A stretch of DNA of 64,000 nt from an uncultured Gemmatimonadota bacterium (GCA_902826615.1 CADEFN010000001.1:744001-808000), one strand, 5' to 3'. Positions 28,403 to 36,319 are shown, counted from the first letter of the stretch. The notes: generated by a model not told the origin, from the letters alone. A program made the numbers and translations.

Positions 28403-29309
28403 CGACCGGCGACCAGCGGTCGCCGGAGAGGCGAACCATCAAGGTGTCGAGTGCAGCCCGGATGGTCGCGAGCTGTTCACGTTCGCCGCCGCCAGACATG
28501 GGTAGCCCGGCCAGAATCTCCTTGAGTTGCTCGTACGCCTTTCGGCGCACTGCGGGCCGTTCCATGGCACCTGCCAGGCTGGCTCCGCGGACCGTTTCCA
28601 TCCACACGCCGACATCGTACCACGAGGGGTGTCCGGCTATCGCCCGGAGTTGACTGCTGAAAGACGGATCCCGGAATGTCCTGCCTGCGCTGTCGGAGCG
28701 GGCTCGTACCGCTAGGGCAGAGCCTCCGGGGCGACGCTCGGCAAGTGTCGCAAGTTCATCAACCGCGGAAGATCTCAAGGTCTCATCCTGCATCGCGGCT
28801 GCGCGCTGTGCGAGTGTGGCGTACACCCCCATCCGCAACGCAGAGAGTGAGAGAATGGCATCGTCGCTTGAACCCCGGGTTGCCCCCCATCCATGCATCA
28901 CCATGGAGTCGCGGAGCGAGGCAGACACGCTCCCGTTGCCACGACTATTCGTGAGTGGGCTGGCAGGGTTGAGCTCGGGCGTAGGATCGCGGCGCGCCAC
29001 CAGTAGTAGCAGGACTGCGGCGACGGCTGAACCAGCGGCACCATACCAGATTGGTCTAGACCTGATGGCGCGGCCGGGGAGAGGAGGCATGGCCTGCAGC
29101 GACCCACCATCACCTGGTCTCCCCGCATCACTTCCATCCGTCTCAGCGCGGATAGCCGAGAGCAGCACTTCACGGTCTGCAGGCGAATCAGCGAGTATGC
29201 TGAGCACGTCCTCACGTATCTCGGTCGGCAACTTGCCCGACAGAAAGTCGGCGAGCGTGGCCGCGTCGATGCGAGGTCGATCCAGCGATCCGGACGGCAT
29301 TGAGGTCAT
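28356..29309 (-). CDS. Single-pass membrane protein, likely anti-sigma factor
   Basis: 317 aa from the ATG that overlaps the sigma-factor stop (ATGA, 29306-29309). The N-terminal 55 residues (IDAATLADFLSGKLPTEIREDVLSILADSP) resemble a zinc-free anti-sigma domain; one membrane helix lies at residues 88-105 (WYGAAGSAVAAVLLLLVA) and the rest is helical and probably periplasmic. Its position directly after an ECF-type sigma factor supports the anti-sigma role. The classical HX3CX2C motif is absent. Confidence 0.75.
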   Translation of the reverse strand: MTSMPSGSLDRPRIDAATLADFLSGKLPTEIREDVLSILADSPADREVLLSAIRAETDGSDAGRPGDGGSLQAMPPLPGRAIRSRPIWYGAAGSAVAAVLLLLVARRDPTPELNPASPLTNSRGNGSVSASLRDSMVMHGWGATRGSSDDAILSLSALRMGVYATLAQRAAAMQDETLRSSAVDELATLAERRPGGSALAVRARSDSAGRTFRDPSFSSQLRAIAGHPSWYDVGVWMETVRGASLAGAMERPAVRRKAYEQLKEILAGLPMSGGGEREQLATIRAALDTLMVRLSGDRWSPVDDGAILERAFSAGSR

Positions 29310-30100
29310 GGTGTTTGTCCGTCCGAGTGCAGGTCGATCACGGACCTGACATCTTCCGGCCGGATACCAGCAGCCGTCAGGCATGCGCGAAGTTGATCGA
29401 GGATCCTGTCAAGGCGACGGTAGAGTGGTTTTGACTCCACACCAAGAGCACGCGCGATCTCCGGCATTTTCGCGCCATCTTGAAACCGCATTCTCGCGAT
29501 GACCTGGTCTTCGAGGGGCAGACTGGAGAAGGCACGACGCAATGCGTCATCGACCTTCGAGCGCAGCTCCGAAGATTCAAGGATGTCGGCCGGACTTCCG
29601 TGAGCAGCGATACCGCTGGCGTTCGAAACGTCGACGTCGCGATCGCGAACGCGACGTGGCAATTCACCAATGATTGCACGGAGTTCGCGTTCGGTAAGCG
29701 AGGAATCGCGCGAGCGCATCACCTGAATGGCCTGCTGCGCTGTCATTCCGTCGCGAATCGTGAGCTGTTCAAGCTGGACGGCAACAGCGCCAACTCGACG
29801 CGCCACAGCTGACGGACGCCACCGCCCCCACACATGGTTGCGGTAATCAATGAGCAGGTGCGCAAGGGTCACTCGGAGGTAGGAAACGTCAGTGAAGCGC
29901 TCACCCGCTACGCGCACGGCGGCATAGTCGTCGCGAATGAGGTGTTCCTGTGCCCACGCGGCGAACTCCTCGCCGTCCTCGGGCAGGAGTCCCGAGGTAC
30001 GCAAGAGTCGATCAAGGACAAGCCACACCGTCGGCAGCGACGATGTGAACACCGATTCAGCCCGGCTACGCTCCTCTGGGGTCGCGGCGCGTCCGTGCAC
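29306..30100 (-). CDS. ECF-type RNA polymerase sigma factor
   Basis: About 264 aa if translation starts at the GTG at 30100; another GTG at 30052 is possible, and the open frame to 30349 is not protein-like. Sigma region 2 lies in LVLDRLLRTSGLLPEDGEEF to RVTLAHLLIDYRNHVWGRW. Region 4 is AFSSLPLEDQVIARMRFQDG with the helix-turn-helix KMPEIARALGVESKPLYRRL. It heads a same-strand run with its anti-sigma-like protein, the CHAT gene and the caspase gene, and is divergent from the subtilase gene. It probably controls the locus. Confidence 0.85.
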   Translation of the reverse strand: MHGRAATPEERSRAESVFTSSLPTVWLVLDRLLRTSGLLPEDGEEFAAWAQEHLIRDDYAAVRVAGERFTDVSYLRVTLAHLLIDYRNHVWGRWRPSAVARRVGAVAVQLEQLTIRDGMTAQQAIQVMRSRDSSLTERELRAIIGELPRRVRDRDVDVSNASGIAAHGSPADILESSELRSKVDDALRRAFSSLPLEDQVIARMRFQDGAKMPEIARALGVESKPLYRRLDRILDQLRACLTAAGIRPEDVRSVIDLHSDGQTP

Positions 30101-30419
30101 TCTTTGGCCCCGGCCTGAGTGAAAGCCGGAACCTACTTCGTCGGGATGTGGGTTGGCTAGCGCTGCCCCACTTCCTCCGTCTGTACTAACAAGTCGCAGT
30201 TTTCGCACGTGGCTCGTAGTCCCCCCGGGGCACACCGGCATCCAAAGCATAGACGGCCATCCGCGCCCCGATTCACACGTGTGGGCGCGAGCTCGCGTCA
30301 CAGTCCAGCATGCGACCGCCACGCCACCAGGGCATTCGGGGAAAGTCACTGGGCCTGTCCGTCATCCGCCTTCGCAAAGGAAAACTCCACACGAAACTCA
30401 AGAGACAAGGAGGATGGAC
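30101..30419. other. Divergent promoter region between sigma and subtilase genes
   Basis: 319 bp without a gene. It holds a perfect 10-bp palindrome CACACGTGTG (30274-30283) and, at its end, the strong ribosome-binding site AAGGAGG (30407-30413) of the subtilase. No confident -35/-10 pair was recognised. Confidence 0.5.
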
Positions 30420-32081
30420 ATGACGAAACGCAACATCATCATCGAGCTCAAACACACCGCGGACCTCGCGTCGGCCGCCGTTGCTGCCTCACCCGAAGCG
30501 ACGCTGGACACCGCCCTCGTACCGAAGATCGCGGGCCTTACGATCGACAAGTCCTTCGCCCCAGCCTCGCTGCCTTCCACCACGCCGACGTCGGCGATGG
30601 ACGCTCCATACGTCTCGGGTTGGAAGCTCGATGTGTCCCTTGATCCGAAGGACGCGACCTACATCGTGCGAGGCGAAGCCGACGAGTCGAAGATCGAGGA
30701 GATTGCGGCTCACAAGTCAGTCGTCGGTGTCTATGCCGATGTTGCGATCGAGGAGGCGATCATCTGTCCGGGAAGTCCACCCATGGGGACTCATCTCGAT
30801 GTAGAGCGGTTACTCTGCGTTCCAGCCCTCGGCCGTGCCGGGATGAATGGCACCGGAGTGCTTGTGGCGATTGTGGACACCGGGATCAATCAGGCCCACC
30901 TGGCAGCGCGAGGTCGCCCCATCACCGTTGATGTTGCGCGAAGCTGGGTGCCCGCGGCAGGCATGACGCCCGGGGCGGCCCCGGTCAGTCACGGAACGAT
31001 GTGTGCCTTTGACGCCGCTATCGCTGCCCCTCGGGCAACCTTTCTCGACATCCAGCTGCTTCGGTCCAGCGCCGTGGGCTTCACAGGTCTTCTGTCGGAC
31101 GCAGTCCGAGCGTATCGGCACCTGATCAACGTCATGACTGCTCCGCGGCGCATCGGCGAGGCGCGATCGTTGGTAGTCAACAACAGCTGGGGCATGTTCC
31201 ATCCGAGCTGGGATTTGCCGGTGGGCCACCCCGGTAACTACTCCGACAATCCCAACCACCCGTTCAATCGCATTGTTGGTGCGCTTGAACGTGAGGGGGC
31301 CGACATTCTCTTCGCAGCGGGCAACTGCGGTGCCAACTGCCCGGATGGTCGGTGCCAGAATGTCACGGCTAACGCCATATACGGCGCCAACGGACACCCC
31401 TCGGTTCTCACCATAGGTGGCGTCGACATCTCGAACACACGAGTGGGCTACTCGAGCCAGGGTCCGGGACGGTTGTCGCGTAACAAACCGGATCTCTGCG
31501 GCTACACACACTTTGCTGGATCAGGTGTCTACGCGGCAGATGGTGGTACTTCGGCGGCAACCCCTGTCGTGGCCGGAGTGGTGGCCGCTTTGCGCACGAA
31601 ACTCCCGTTCATCCCCGGCAATCCGGCGGCGACGCCCGCGGCGATTCGGGCGCGCCTGCGCACAACCGCTCGTGACCTGGGCACGGCGGGGTTTGATTTC
31701 GACCACGGTTTCGGCGTGGTGGGTGCATGCGCGCTCGTTCCACGGACACCTCTCCCGAGCATCTGCCAGCGGTTCCCCAAACTATGCAGCGAGCGCCCAT
31801 GGGACTTCTGCAGACGTTTCCCGCATCTCTGTCGGCCTCCGTTTCCGCAGCCGGGCGCTCCGCGGCCGGGCTTCGATCTTACCGGGGGGGATGAGTGGGA
31901 ACCCGCTGTTCCGGCCGACTTCGATGAGGCGGGAGATGGGCTGGAGATGGTTTCGGAGGCGTGGTATGCGGGGTACGATACTGGGACGCAGGCCTCGGTT
32001 GCGAAAAAGCCGAAGACTGGTGGGTGCGGGTGCGGCTGTGACGGAGAAAAACGCGGTGCTGCCAGGACGTCGCAAGAGTAA
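30420..32081 (+). CDS. Subtilisin-like serine protease (S8) with I9-type propeptide and Cys-rich tail
   Basis: 553 aa. The ATG at 30420 is chosen because AAGGAGG lies 6 bp upstream; the ATG at 30414 directly abuts that site. Residues 5-115 look like an inhibitor I9 propeptide, ending VVGVYADVAIEE. The triad is complete: Asp153 (AIVDTGIN), His191 (SHGTMCA), Ser378 (GGTSAATPVVAG), with Asn302 (AAGNCG) for the oxyanion hole. The C-terminal extension has two copies of C-x-RFP-x-LC and then GGCGCGC. No classical signal peptide is present. It is divergent from the sigma-CHAT-caspase run. Confidence 0.93.
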   Translation: MTKRNIIIELKHTADLASAAVAASPEATLDTALVPKIAGLTIDKSFAPASLPSTTPTSAMDAPYVSGWKLDVSLDPKDATYIVRGEADESKIEEIAAHKSVVGVYADVAIEEAIICPGSPPMGTHLDVERLLCVPALGRAGMNGTGVLVAIVDTGINQAHLAARGRPITVDVARSWVPAAGMTPGAAPVSHGTMCAFDAAIAAPRATFLDIQLLRSSAVGFTGLLSDAVRAYRHLINVMTAPRRIGEARSLVVNNSWGMFHPSWDLPVGHPGNYSDNPNHPFNRIVGALEREGADILFAAGNCGANCPDGRCQNVTANAIYGANGHPSVLTIGGVDISNTRVGYSSQGPGRLSRNKPDLCGYTHFAGSGVYAADGGTSAATPVVAGVVAALRTKLPFIPGNPAATPAAIRARLRTTARDLGTAGFDFDHGFGVVGACALVPRTPLPSICQRFPKLCSERPWDFCRRFPHLCRPPFPQPGAPRPGFDLTGGDEWEPAVPADFDEAGDGLEMVSEAWYAGYDTGTQASVAKKPKTGGCGCGCDGEKRGAARTSQE

Positions 32082-32165
32082 GTAAAGCGGTGCGCGCTTC
32101 GCCCGCGGCCATGCCGCGGGCGCGGCGCTACCAACGGCTCGGCCATTCAGCAACGGACAACACAG

Positions 32166-32450
32166 ATGTATAGCCTGATGTTCCAGTTCAGACATCGCGG
32201 TGACCCGCCAACCCTGGACTCGGTTCGCTCGGCCTACGGCTTGGTCGGGGGAGATGTGGATGAGGCATTTGGTGTAGTCGCAACTGACCAGGCTGAGGGT
32301 CTTTACGTGGTGCTGCTCACACCTCTCGCGGCAAGGCAAGTAGAGGCAGCGCTGGCGCGGTCGCCGCGGGATCCTGCGGTTGGAGTCTTTTCGAACCCAC
32401 GCGTCGAGCCGATGGGCGATGGTGGCACAGGGTCATTCGGTCCGGTGTGA
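32166..32450 (+). CDS. Small protein resembling a stand-alone I9 propeptide/inhibitor
   Basis: 94 aa, 84 bp after the subtilase. Predicted elements run beta (YSLMFQFR), alpha (LDSVRSAYGL), beta (EAFGVVATD), beta (LYVVLLTP), alpha (ARQVEAALARS), beta (AVGVFSNPRVEP), the order of the I9 fold. Its end, AVGVFSNPRVEP, aligns with VVGVYADVAIEE, the last strand of the neighbouring protease's own propeptide. This points to a soluble inhibitor or trans-acting foldase for the subtilase; it is an inference from pattern and position. The ATG at 32166 has a weak upstream site (GGACAACACAG). Confidence 0.65.
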   Translation: MYSLMFQFRHRGDPPTLDSVRSAYGLVGGDVDEAFGVVATDQAEGLYVVLLTPLAARQVEAALARSPRDPAVGVFSNPRVEPMGDGGTGSFGPV

Positions 32451-33069
32451 TAACCAGGCGAAATTTTCGCCAGAGCCTCGGCACAAGTTCACCGTATTGA
32501 CAAGCGGCACTGAACATGGCCAGCCTGTCGTGCGAGGGATCGCCAACTGTGCACGCGTGTCTTCGCCGAGAAGCGGCACGGAGCATTTCGCCCCTGCCAT
32601 TTCGACACCCCTCCCCACTTCCTTCCCTCTCCACACAGCCGAGTGCCCACTCTGCACAACCAAGTGCTCACCCTGCACAGCCAGTGAAACACCGCCGCCA
32701 ACCGCCTAAAACCCCGCTCCACCGCCCCCTCACCCAACTCAGCCGCGGTAAATCCAGCCCTGCCACCGCTCCACCGCGCCCAGCGACAGGGAAACCTGTT
32801 TCTCATCTGTAGCCATCTCGCCACACCAACTTCACGCTGTGCATCGGCTGAGCAACGTCCGGCATCGGCATTGATCCGCGCAACTCGGCTCCGCGCCCAC
32901 CCGGCACACACAGCAGCACGCGCAAATCTGCCCCGGCTGCCGACCCGAACACGAGAGATCTCCACGCGCAAGCGATCCATGCAACGGCGCCCAATCGCCG
33001 ATGCCAGCGGCGAGCCCCATGGCGATAGAGCGCATCCGCGTCGCCAGGCAGCTTCAACACTCCTCGCGA
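32451..33069. other. Gene-poor stretch downstream of the protease locus
   Basis: No convincing gene. Open frames on both strands are arginine/cysteine-rich and lack sensible starts. Two tandem 21-bp units occur at 32638-32658 and 32659-32679 (both containing AGTGCYCAC and CTGCACA), the same period as the larger array that follows. Confidence 0.5.
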
Positions 33070-33680
33070 GGCACAATGCCATGCAATGAATGCACTCCCT
33101 CAGTCACGCGACGCGCAGGATCGCGCAAACCTCGCGCTGGCAACGCGATACGTCGCACAGTGGCGAGTGCAACACACGTCGCGCTGTGCGCAAGCCGGCG
33201 GACCCCGCGTACACCACGCGCGGTGAGACGATCACTCGCGGCCGCGCCCGGTGCGCACGTATCAAGAGTGAGCACGCGACACTCAGCTTGGGGAACAGGG
33301 CCCTCAGCCCGGGGCATTCCCACTCCAGATGCGGAGCCAATCACACGTATTGGAGAACATCCTGCACGGTCCTGAGCGCATCCAGCTCAGTCATGCGCTC
33401 GGGCCGCACAGCTTTCGGTACATTCCGCGCAGCTTCGGGTGCATACTGCACACCTCCGGGTACACGACGCGCAGCCACGTGAACAGCTATCGTTAGGCCA
33501 GGCAAGTGATGTTCAGCGAACGGAGCACGGCATTCAGCACCGGGAAACGTCGGCGGTGTGCCACAAACAGGACGCAGAGTGATGGGAGCACGCGACATGG
33601 AAACAGATTCTCAACGCGCACTCCCATCACCGGCTCGCGACATCTGCGATCACTACGCACAGCTACGGAAACATTTCCAT
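33070..33680 (-). repeat. Degenerate 21-bp tandem repeat array (heptapeptide-repeat relic?)
   Basis: About 29 units of 21 bp can be laid end to end. The best block, 33280-33488, has units such as CGCACAGCTTTCGG + TACATTC, CGCGCAGCTTCGGG + TGCATAC and TGCACACCTCCGGG + TACACGA. The approximate plus-strand consensus is CgCtCAGCttcGGGtaCATtC. One unit (33301-33320) is 20 bp. Read on the minus strand, the consensus gives a heptapeptide near N-V-P-E-A-x-R (seen as YAPEAAR, NVPKAVR), but stops and the 20-bp unit break the frame. It may be a decayed coiled-coil or repeat gene, or a non-coding array. There are no spacers, so it is not CRISPR. Confidence 0.65.
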
Positions 33681-33721
33681 GAGGCGGCGCTACTGCCATT
33701 TGTGCAGCCGCCACCTCCAGC

Positions 33722-34117
33722 TCAAGGTTCCAGCCGAGCGCACGCGTACAAGAGCCGAGCCATGCGGTCGCGTTCCTTGGCGCACTGGCCCGCCAGCAAC
33801 TGACCGAGCCGCCGGTTGATTGAGTCGAGCGCCAGACGTTCGGCGCGCTGGTGCTCCGCCATCACTGAATCCTGTGATGCATTCCGGCTTTCGAGAGCAT
33901 GACTCGCCGAATCCTGCCGCACGTTCACTTGCTCCATCGCGGCAAGACGGCGCGAAGGCGGCAAGGTCTGGAATCCCAGCGCCCCGACCACAGTGCCGGC
34001 GATACCCAGAACCCACCACCCCTTCTGCAGGTCTGCCACACCTGCTGACGTGAAAACAGGGCGTGTGCTCGCTGGTCCGCTGCGGCGGCGCAATGAAGGC
34101 CGTTTGGCGCGTGTCAT
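33722..34117 (-). CDS. Small membrane protein with coiled-coil tail
   Basis: 131 aa, starting at the ATG that overlaps the preceding stop (ATGA, 34114-34117). A basic N-terminus (TRAKRPSLRRRSG) is followed by a membrane helix near residues 33-52 (GWWVLGIAGTVVGALGFQTL) and a helical tail (MEQVNVRQDSASHALESRNA) with QLLAGQCAKERDRMARLL near the end. Unrecognised. It is the last gene of a four-gene unit in which every junction is a 4-bp overlap. Confidence 0.7.
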   Translation of the reverse strand: MTRAKRPSLRRRSGPASTRPVFTSAGVADLQKGWWVLGIAGTVVGALGFQTLPPSRRLAAMEQVNVRQDSASHALESRNASQDSVMAEHQRAERLALDSINRRLGQLLAGQCAKERDRMARLLYACARLEP

Positions 34118-34437
34118 GGGCGCCCTCTCCGCGTGAGGCGTCCAACGCTCCACCCGGAAATTTCGCCGCCGTCGGCGCACGGTCTGAGCAACCGTGCTCG
34201 CGACCGCGCTCGCCGCATCGCTCTCCAGGCACGTCCCGCCGCCGCCGCCTCGGGCTTCCTGGCCCGGCACAACTCGTCAGGCCCCATCATATAGATGGCA
34301 ATCAGCCCCTCCTGCTCGAGATCATCGGCCAGATCACGATCGCCGCGGCTAAGCGAGGCCGCCATGCCCCGGATTACCGGCCGCACTTTCGGCGAGAGCC
34401 GACGGAACCAGGAATGACGTTTTGTTCGGCGGCTCAT
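34114..34437 (-). CDS. Short sigma-factor-like protein with only a region 2-like segment
   Basis: 107 aa. DRDLADDLEQEGLIAIYMMG matches the sigma-70 region 2 core (the D-x-x-Q-E-G-hydrophobic pattern), but the protein ends soon after in a basic stretch (RAWRAMRRARSRARLL) and has no region 4 helix-turn-helix. It could be a reduced sigma, a decoy, or a core-binding regulator. It overlaps both neighbours by ATGA, so it is embedded in the operon and not a random fragment. Confidence 0.65.
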   Translation of the reverse strand: MSRRTKRHSWFRRLSPKVRPVIRGMAASLSRGDRDLADDLEQEGLIAIYMMGPDELCRARKPEAAAAGRAWRAMRRARSRARLLRPCADGGEISGWSVGRLTRRGRP

Positions 34438-34943
34438 GCGGCCACCTCCCGCTCCCAGTCGGCCCAGCGGATCACCTGGTCACCGCGCGAAGGACCACAC
34501 CAGCGCCTGATATACACACCCTGCATCCACCCGGCGCTTTCGTCGTCAGGCAGGGCAAACAACACTTCGCACTCGGCCGGCGCCTGACCCGAAGGTACGC
34601 CGTACTGCAGCACCCGAGTCACGATGGCAACAACACCGGGAAAGAAGGGGTCGTTGTCGGCAATTGCGACAAAGTCCCCGGGTCGCGCCACGGCCCGCGT
34701 GAGGCACTGACGCCGGGCAAATTCTCGCAGCGCCTTCACCGACGTGAGCTGCGCCAGCGGCCAGGGCGACAGGTGCACCACCGGATCACGATGACTTGCA
34801 ATCCCGATCCGATGGATCAGTGCGAGGTCGGCGGGACACTCGCCGCGCCATCCAAAACGCATTGCGGGATTTGGCCGCGAAGCCACCTCGTCGAGGAGAT
34901 GGTACACCGCGGCCAGGAAGAGTGGTGGCGAAAGTGGGGTCAT
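34434..34943 (-). CDS. Unknown 169-aa protein of the four-gene unit
   Basis: 169 aa, no recognised family. Visible segments are LFLAAVYHLLDEVASRPNPA (helical), REFARRQCLTRAVARPGDFVAIADN and a mixed strand region VVAIVTRVLQYGVPSG followed by ECEVLFALPDDESAGWMQGVYIRRW, which resembles a small beta-barrel protein-interaction fold. No signal peptide or membrane helix. Coupled by ATGA at both ends. Confidence 0.65.
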   Translation of the reverse strand: MTPLSPPLFLAAVYHLLDEVASRPNPAMRFGWRGECPADLALIHRIGIASHRDPVVHLSPWPLAQLTSVKALREFARRQCLTRAVARPGDFVAIADNDPFFPGVVAIVTRVLQYGVPSGQAPAECEVLFALPDDESAGWMQGVYIRRWCGPSRGDQVIRWADWEREVAA

Positions 34944-35290
34944 GGCTGAGTGGGGGAGGTGGGGTTGGTCTCTTCGCTGCCCCTTTGCACGGGGTTTGGG
35001 GCAAATCGCGACTCGGCTGCGAGATACGCGTCCACACGACCGGCGCCGAGTGCCTGCTGCGCGAGCTGTTTCACTATGAGCGGTGGTGCGGAGTGCCGGA
35101 GTCGCCGGGGTCGGCCAGGACGACCGTGCAGCTGAATACTTCGGCGATGTGCCATCAGCCGCACGGCCATTGGCGTGCGACCCAGCGCCCGCGCAATGGC
35201 TCTGGTGGGCACCCTCTCGGTTGCGAGCCGTTGCAGGGTGCGCTCTTCAATGGATGTCCAGCGTCGCATGCGAACCGGCATGTCATTCAT
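34940..35290 (-). CDS. SANT/Myb-like DNA-binding protein, first gene of the unit
   Basis: 116 aa from the ATG at 35290, chosen because GAGGA lies 6 bp before it (an ATG two codons earlier touches the site). RRWTSIEERTLQRLATERVP followed by TRAIARALGRTPMAVRLMAHR is a SANT/GcrA-like helix-turn-helix. The C-terminal part is Pro/Arg-rich and probably disordered. It is the first gene after the 33-bp element at 35338-35370, so it is likely under the control of the same factor as the sigma operon at 36.7 kb. Confidence 0.7.
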   Translation of the reverse strand: MNDMPVRMRRWTSIEERTLQRLATERVPTRAIARALGRTPMAVRLMAHRRSIQLHGRPGRPRRLRHSAPPLIVKQLAQQALGAGRVDAYLAAESRFAPNPVQRGSEETNPTSPTQP

Positions 35291-35337
35291 CGGCATTCCT
35301 CGTCAGGCAGAAAGTCACGTGAGCGTCACGTCCATAC

Positions 35338-35370
35338 CCATATACTGCCGCGAGATGCCCAAACGCGTCA
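35338..35370 (-). promoter_or_regulatory. 33-bp shared promoter-like element, copy A
   Basis: Read on the minus strand, TGACGCGTTTGGG-C-ATCTCG-C-GGCAGTATATGG. It matches 31 of 33 bases with the plus-strand element at 36656-36688. It lies about 48 bp before the first start codon of the four-gene unit. The placement and inverse orientation relative to copy B suggest a sigma-dependent promoter or an operator. Confidence 0.7.
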
Positions 35371-35457
35371 CGCGAGTTGTGGTGAAAACAGACGCAGCGT
35401 CACGCGAAAACCGTCCGCGTTGCGCGAAACCTGTTTCAAAGGCACTTGCTCATTAGA

Positions 35458-35479
35458 GAGTCACACGACGGCGTGACTC
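35458..35479. promoter_or_regulatory. Perfect inverted repeat upstream of the 236-aa gene
   Basis: GAGTCAC (35458-35464), an 8-nt loop, GTGACTC (35473-35479). It lies 85 bp before the ATG at 35564 in the divergent gap with the four-gene unit. It may be an operator or a weak hairpin. Confidence 0.4.
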
Positions 35480-35563
35480 GGCAAGTGTCGTCAAACGGGA
35501 AGGGGCGCCCACCGACGATGAGGCACTAAAACGCCCCGCACACCTCCATCAGAGGACCGCCAT

Positions 35564-36274
35564 ATGAAGAGCAGGGAGAAGGAAGCCATTCGGGTCTTTC
35601 GCCACGTGCGTGACTTCCTCAAGGCCGAGCCACCCGAAGTGGGCTTCGGCAGTGTGAGTGGAGTGGTCGCTCAGCTTGAGGACGCGATCGCCAGGCTCGA
35701 GGGGTACGCCCGGGACCAGGACGCACGCTCACGCACGGCCAAGGCTGCAACGCTGGTCAAGCGCGCGCAGATCAGCGCCATCCGCAGGGAGTTCATCCGG
35801 CCGGTGGTGAGTGGTGCACTCACACTTTTCCCGTCGGGTAACGCCATTCCCGCGGCGCTCCAGATGCCGAAGGCACGTGACTCAATCGGGCTCATCGCCG
35901 CTGCCGAAGCGATGGCGCAGGCCGCCACACCGTACAAGGAAGAGTTTCTGGGGGCGGGACTTCCGGCCGACTTCATCGACCGGATTCTCAAAGCGGTGGC
36001 AACACTGCGTGAACATGTTGACGCACGCGGCGCGGAGTTTGGGCGTCGCACCGCGTCAACGGCGGGTCTTCGCAAGGAATACCGCCGCGGACGTGAAGTG
36101 GTGCGCATGCTCGATGCCATGGTGGCACCCCGCCTTGCATCGAACCCCGCGCGTTTCGCCGAGTGGCGGACGATCTCCCGTTTCGCGCGGCGCCCTGTGA
36201 CGGCACTCGTGGCGGAACCGGAAACGCCAGCGCCCCTCCCGCCAGCCGACGAGACCACCGGAATCGCGGCGTAA
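35564..36274 (+). CDS. Unknown all-helical cytoplasmic protein
   Basis: 236 aa. It begins MKSREKEAIRVFRHVRDFLK; AGAGGAC lies upstream of the ATG. The composition is helical throughout (VAQLEDAIARLEGYARDQDA; ILKAVATLREHVDA), with no signal peptide or membrane segment. The C-terminus is Pro/Ala-rich. No family is recognised. It is followed 46 bp later by a DUF2188 gene and a terminator, so the two form a short transcription unit. Confidence 0.75.
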   Translation: MKSREKEAIRVFRHVRDFLKAEPPEVGFGSVSGVVAQLEDAIARLEGYARDQDARSRTAKAATLVKRAQISAIRREFIRPVVSGALTLFPSGNAIPAALQMPKARDSIGLIAAAEAMAQAATPYKEEFLGAGLPADFIDRILKAVATLREHVDARGAEFGRRTASTAGLRKEYRRGREVVRMLDAMVAPRLASNPARFAEWRTISRFARRPVTALVAEPETPAPLPPADETTGIAA

Positions 36275-36319
36275 CCAGGGCAGCCCTTTCAGTCACTCAA
36301 CCACAAAGGGAGAAACCCC

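Noticed and set aside
30101-30349. N-terminal extension of the sigma factor
   Set aside because: Residues before the GTG at 30100 are Gly/Cys/Trp-rich and unlike sigma region 1 or 2.
32803-33060. 85-aa minus-strand frame ending SVKLVWRDGYR
   Set aside because: Part of it looks protein-like, but no start signal or family was found. Too weak to call.
32489-33082. 197-aa minus-strand frame rich in Arg, Trp and Cys
   Set aside because: Protein-unlike composition with no start signal; part of it is the translated 21-bp repeats.
33070-33680. CRISPR array
   Set aside because: Units are contiguous, diverged and lack constant repeats with unique spacers; no cas genes are present.
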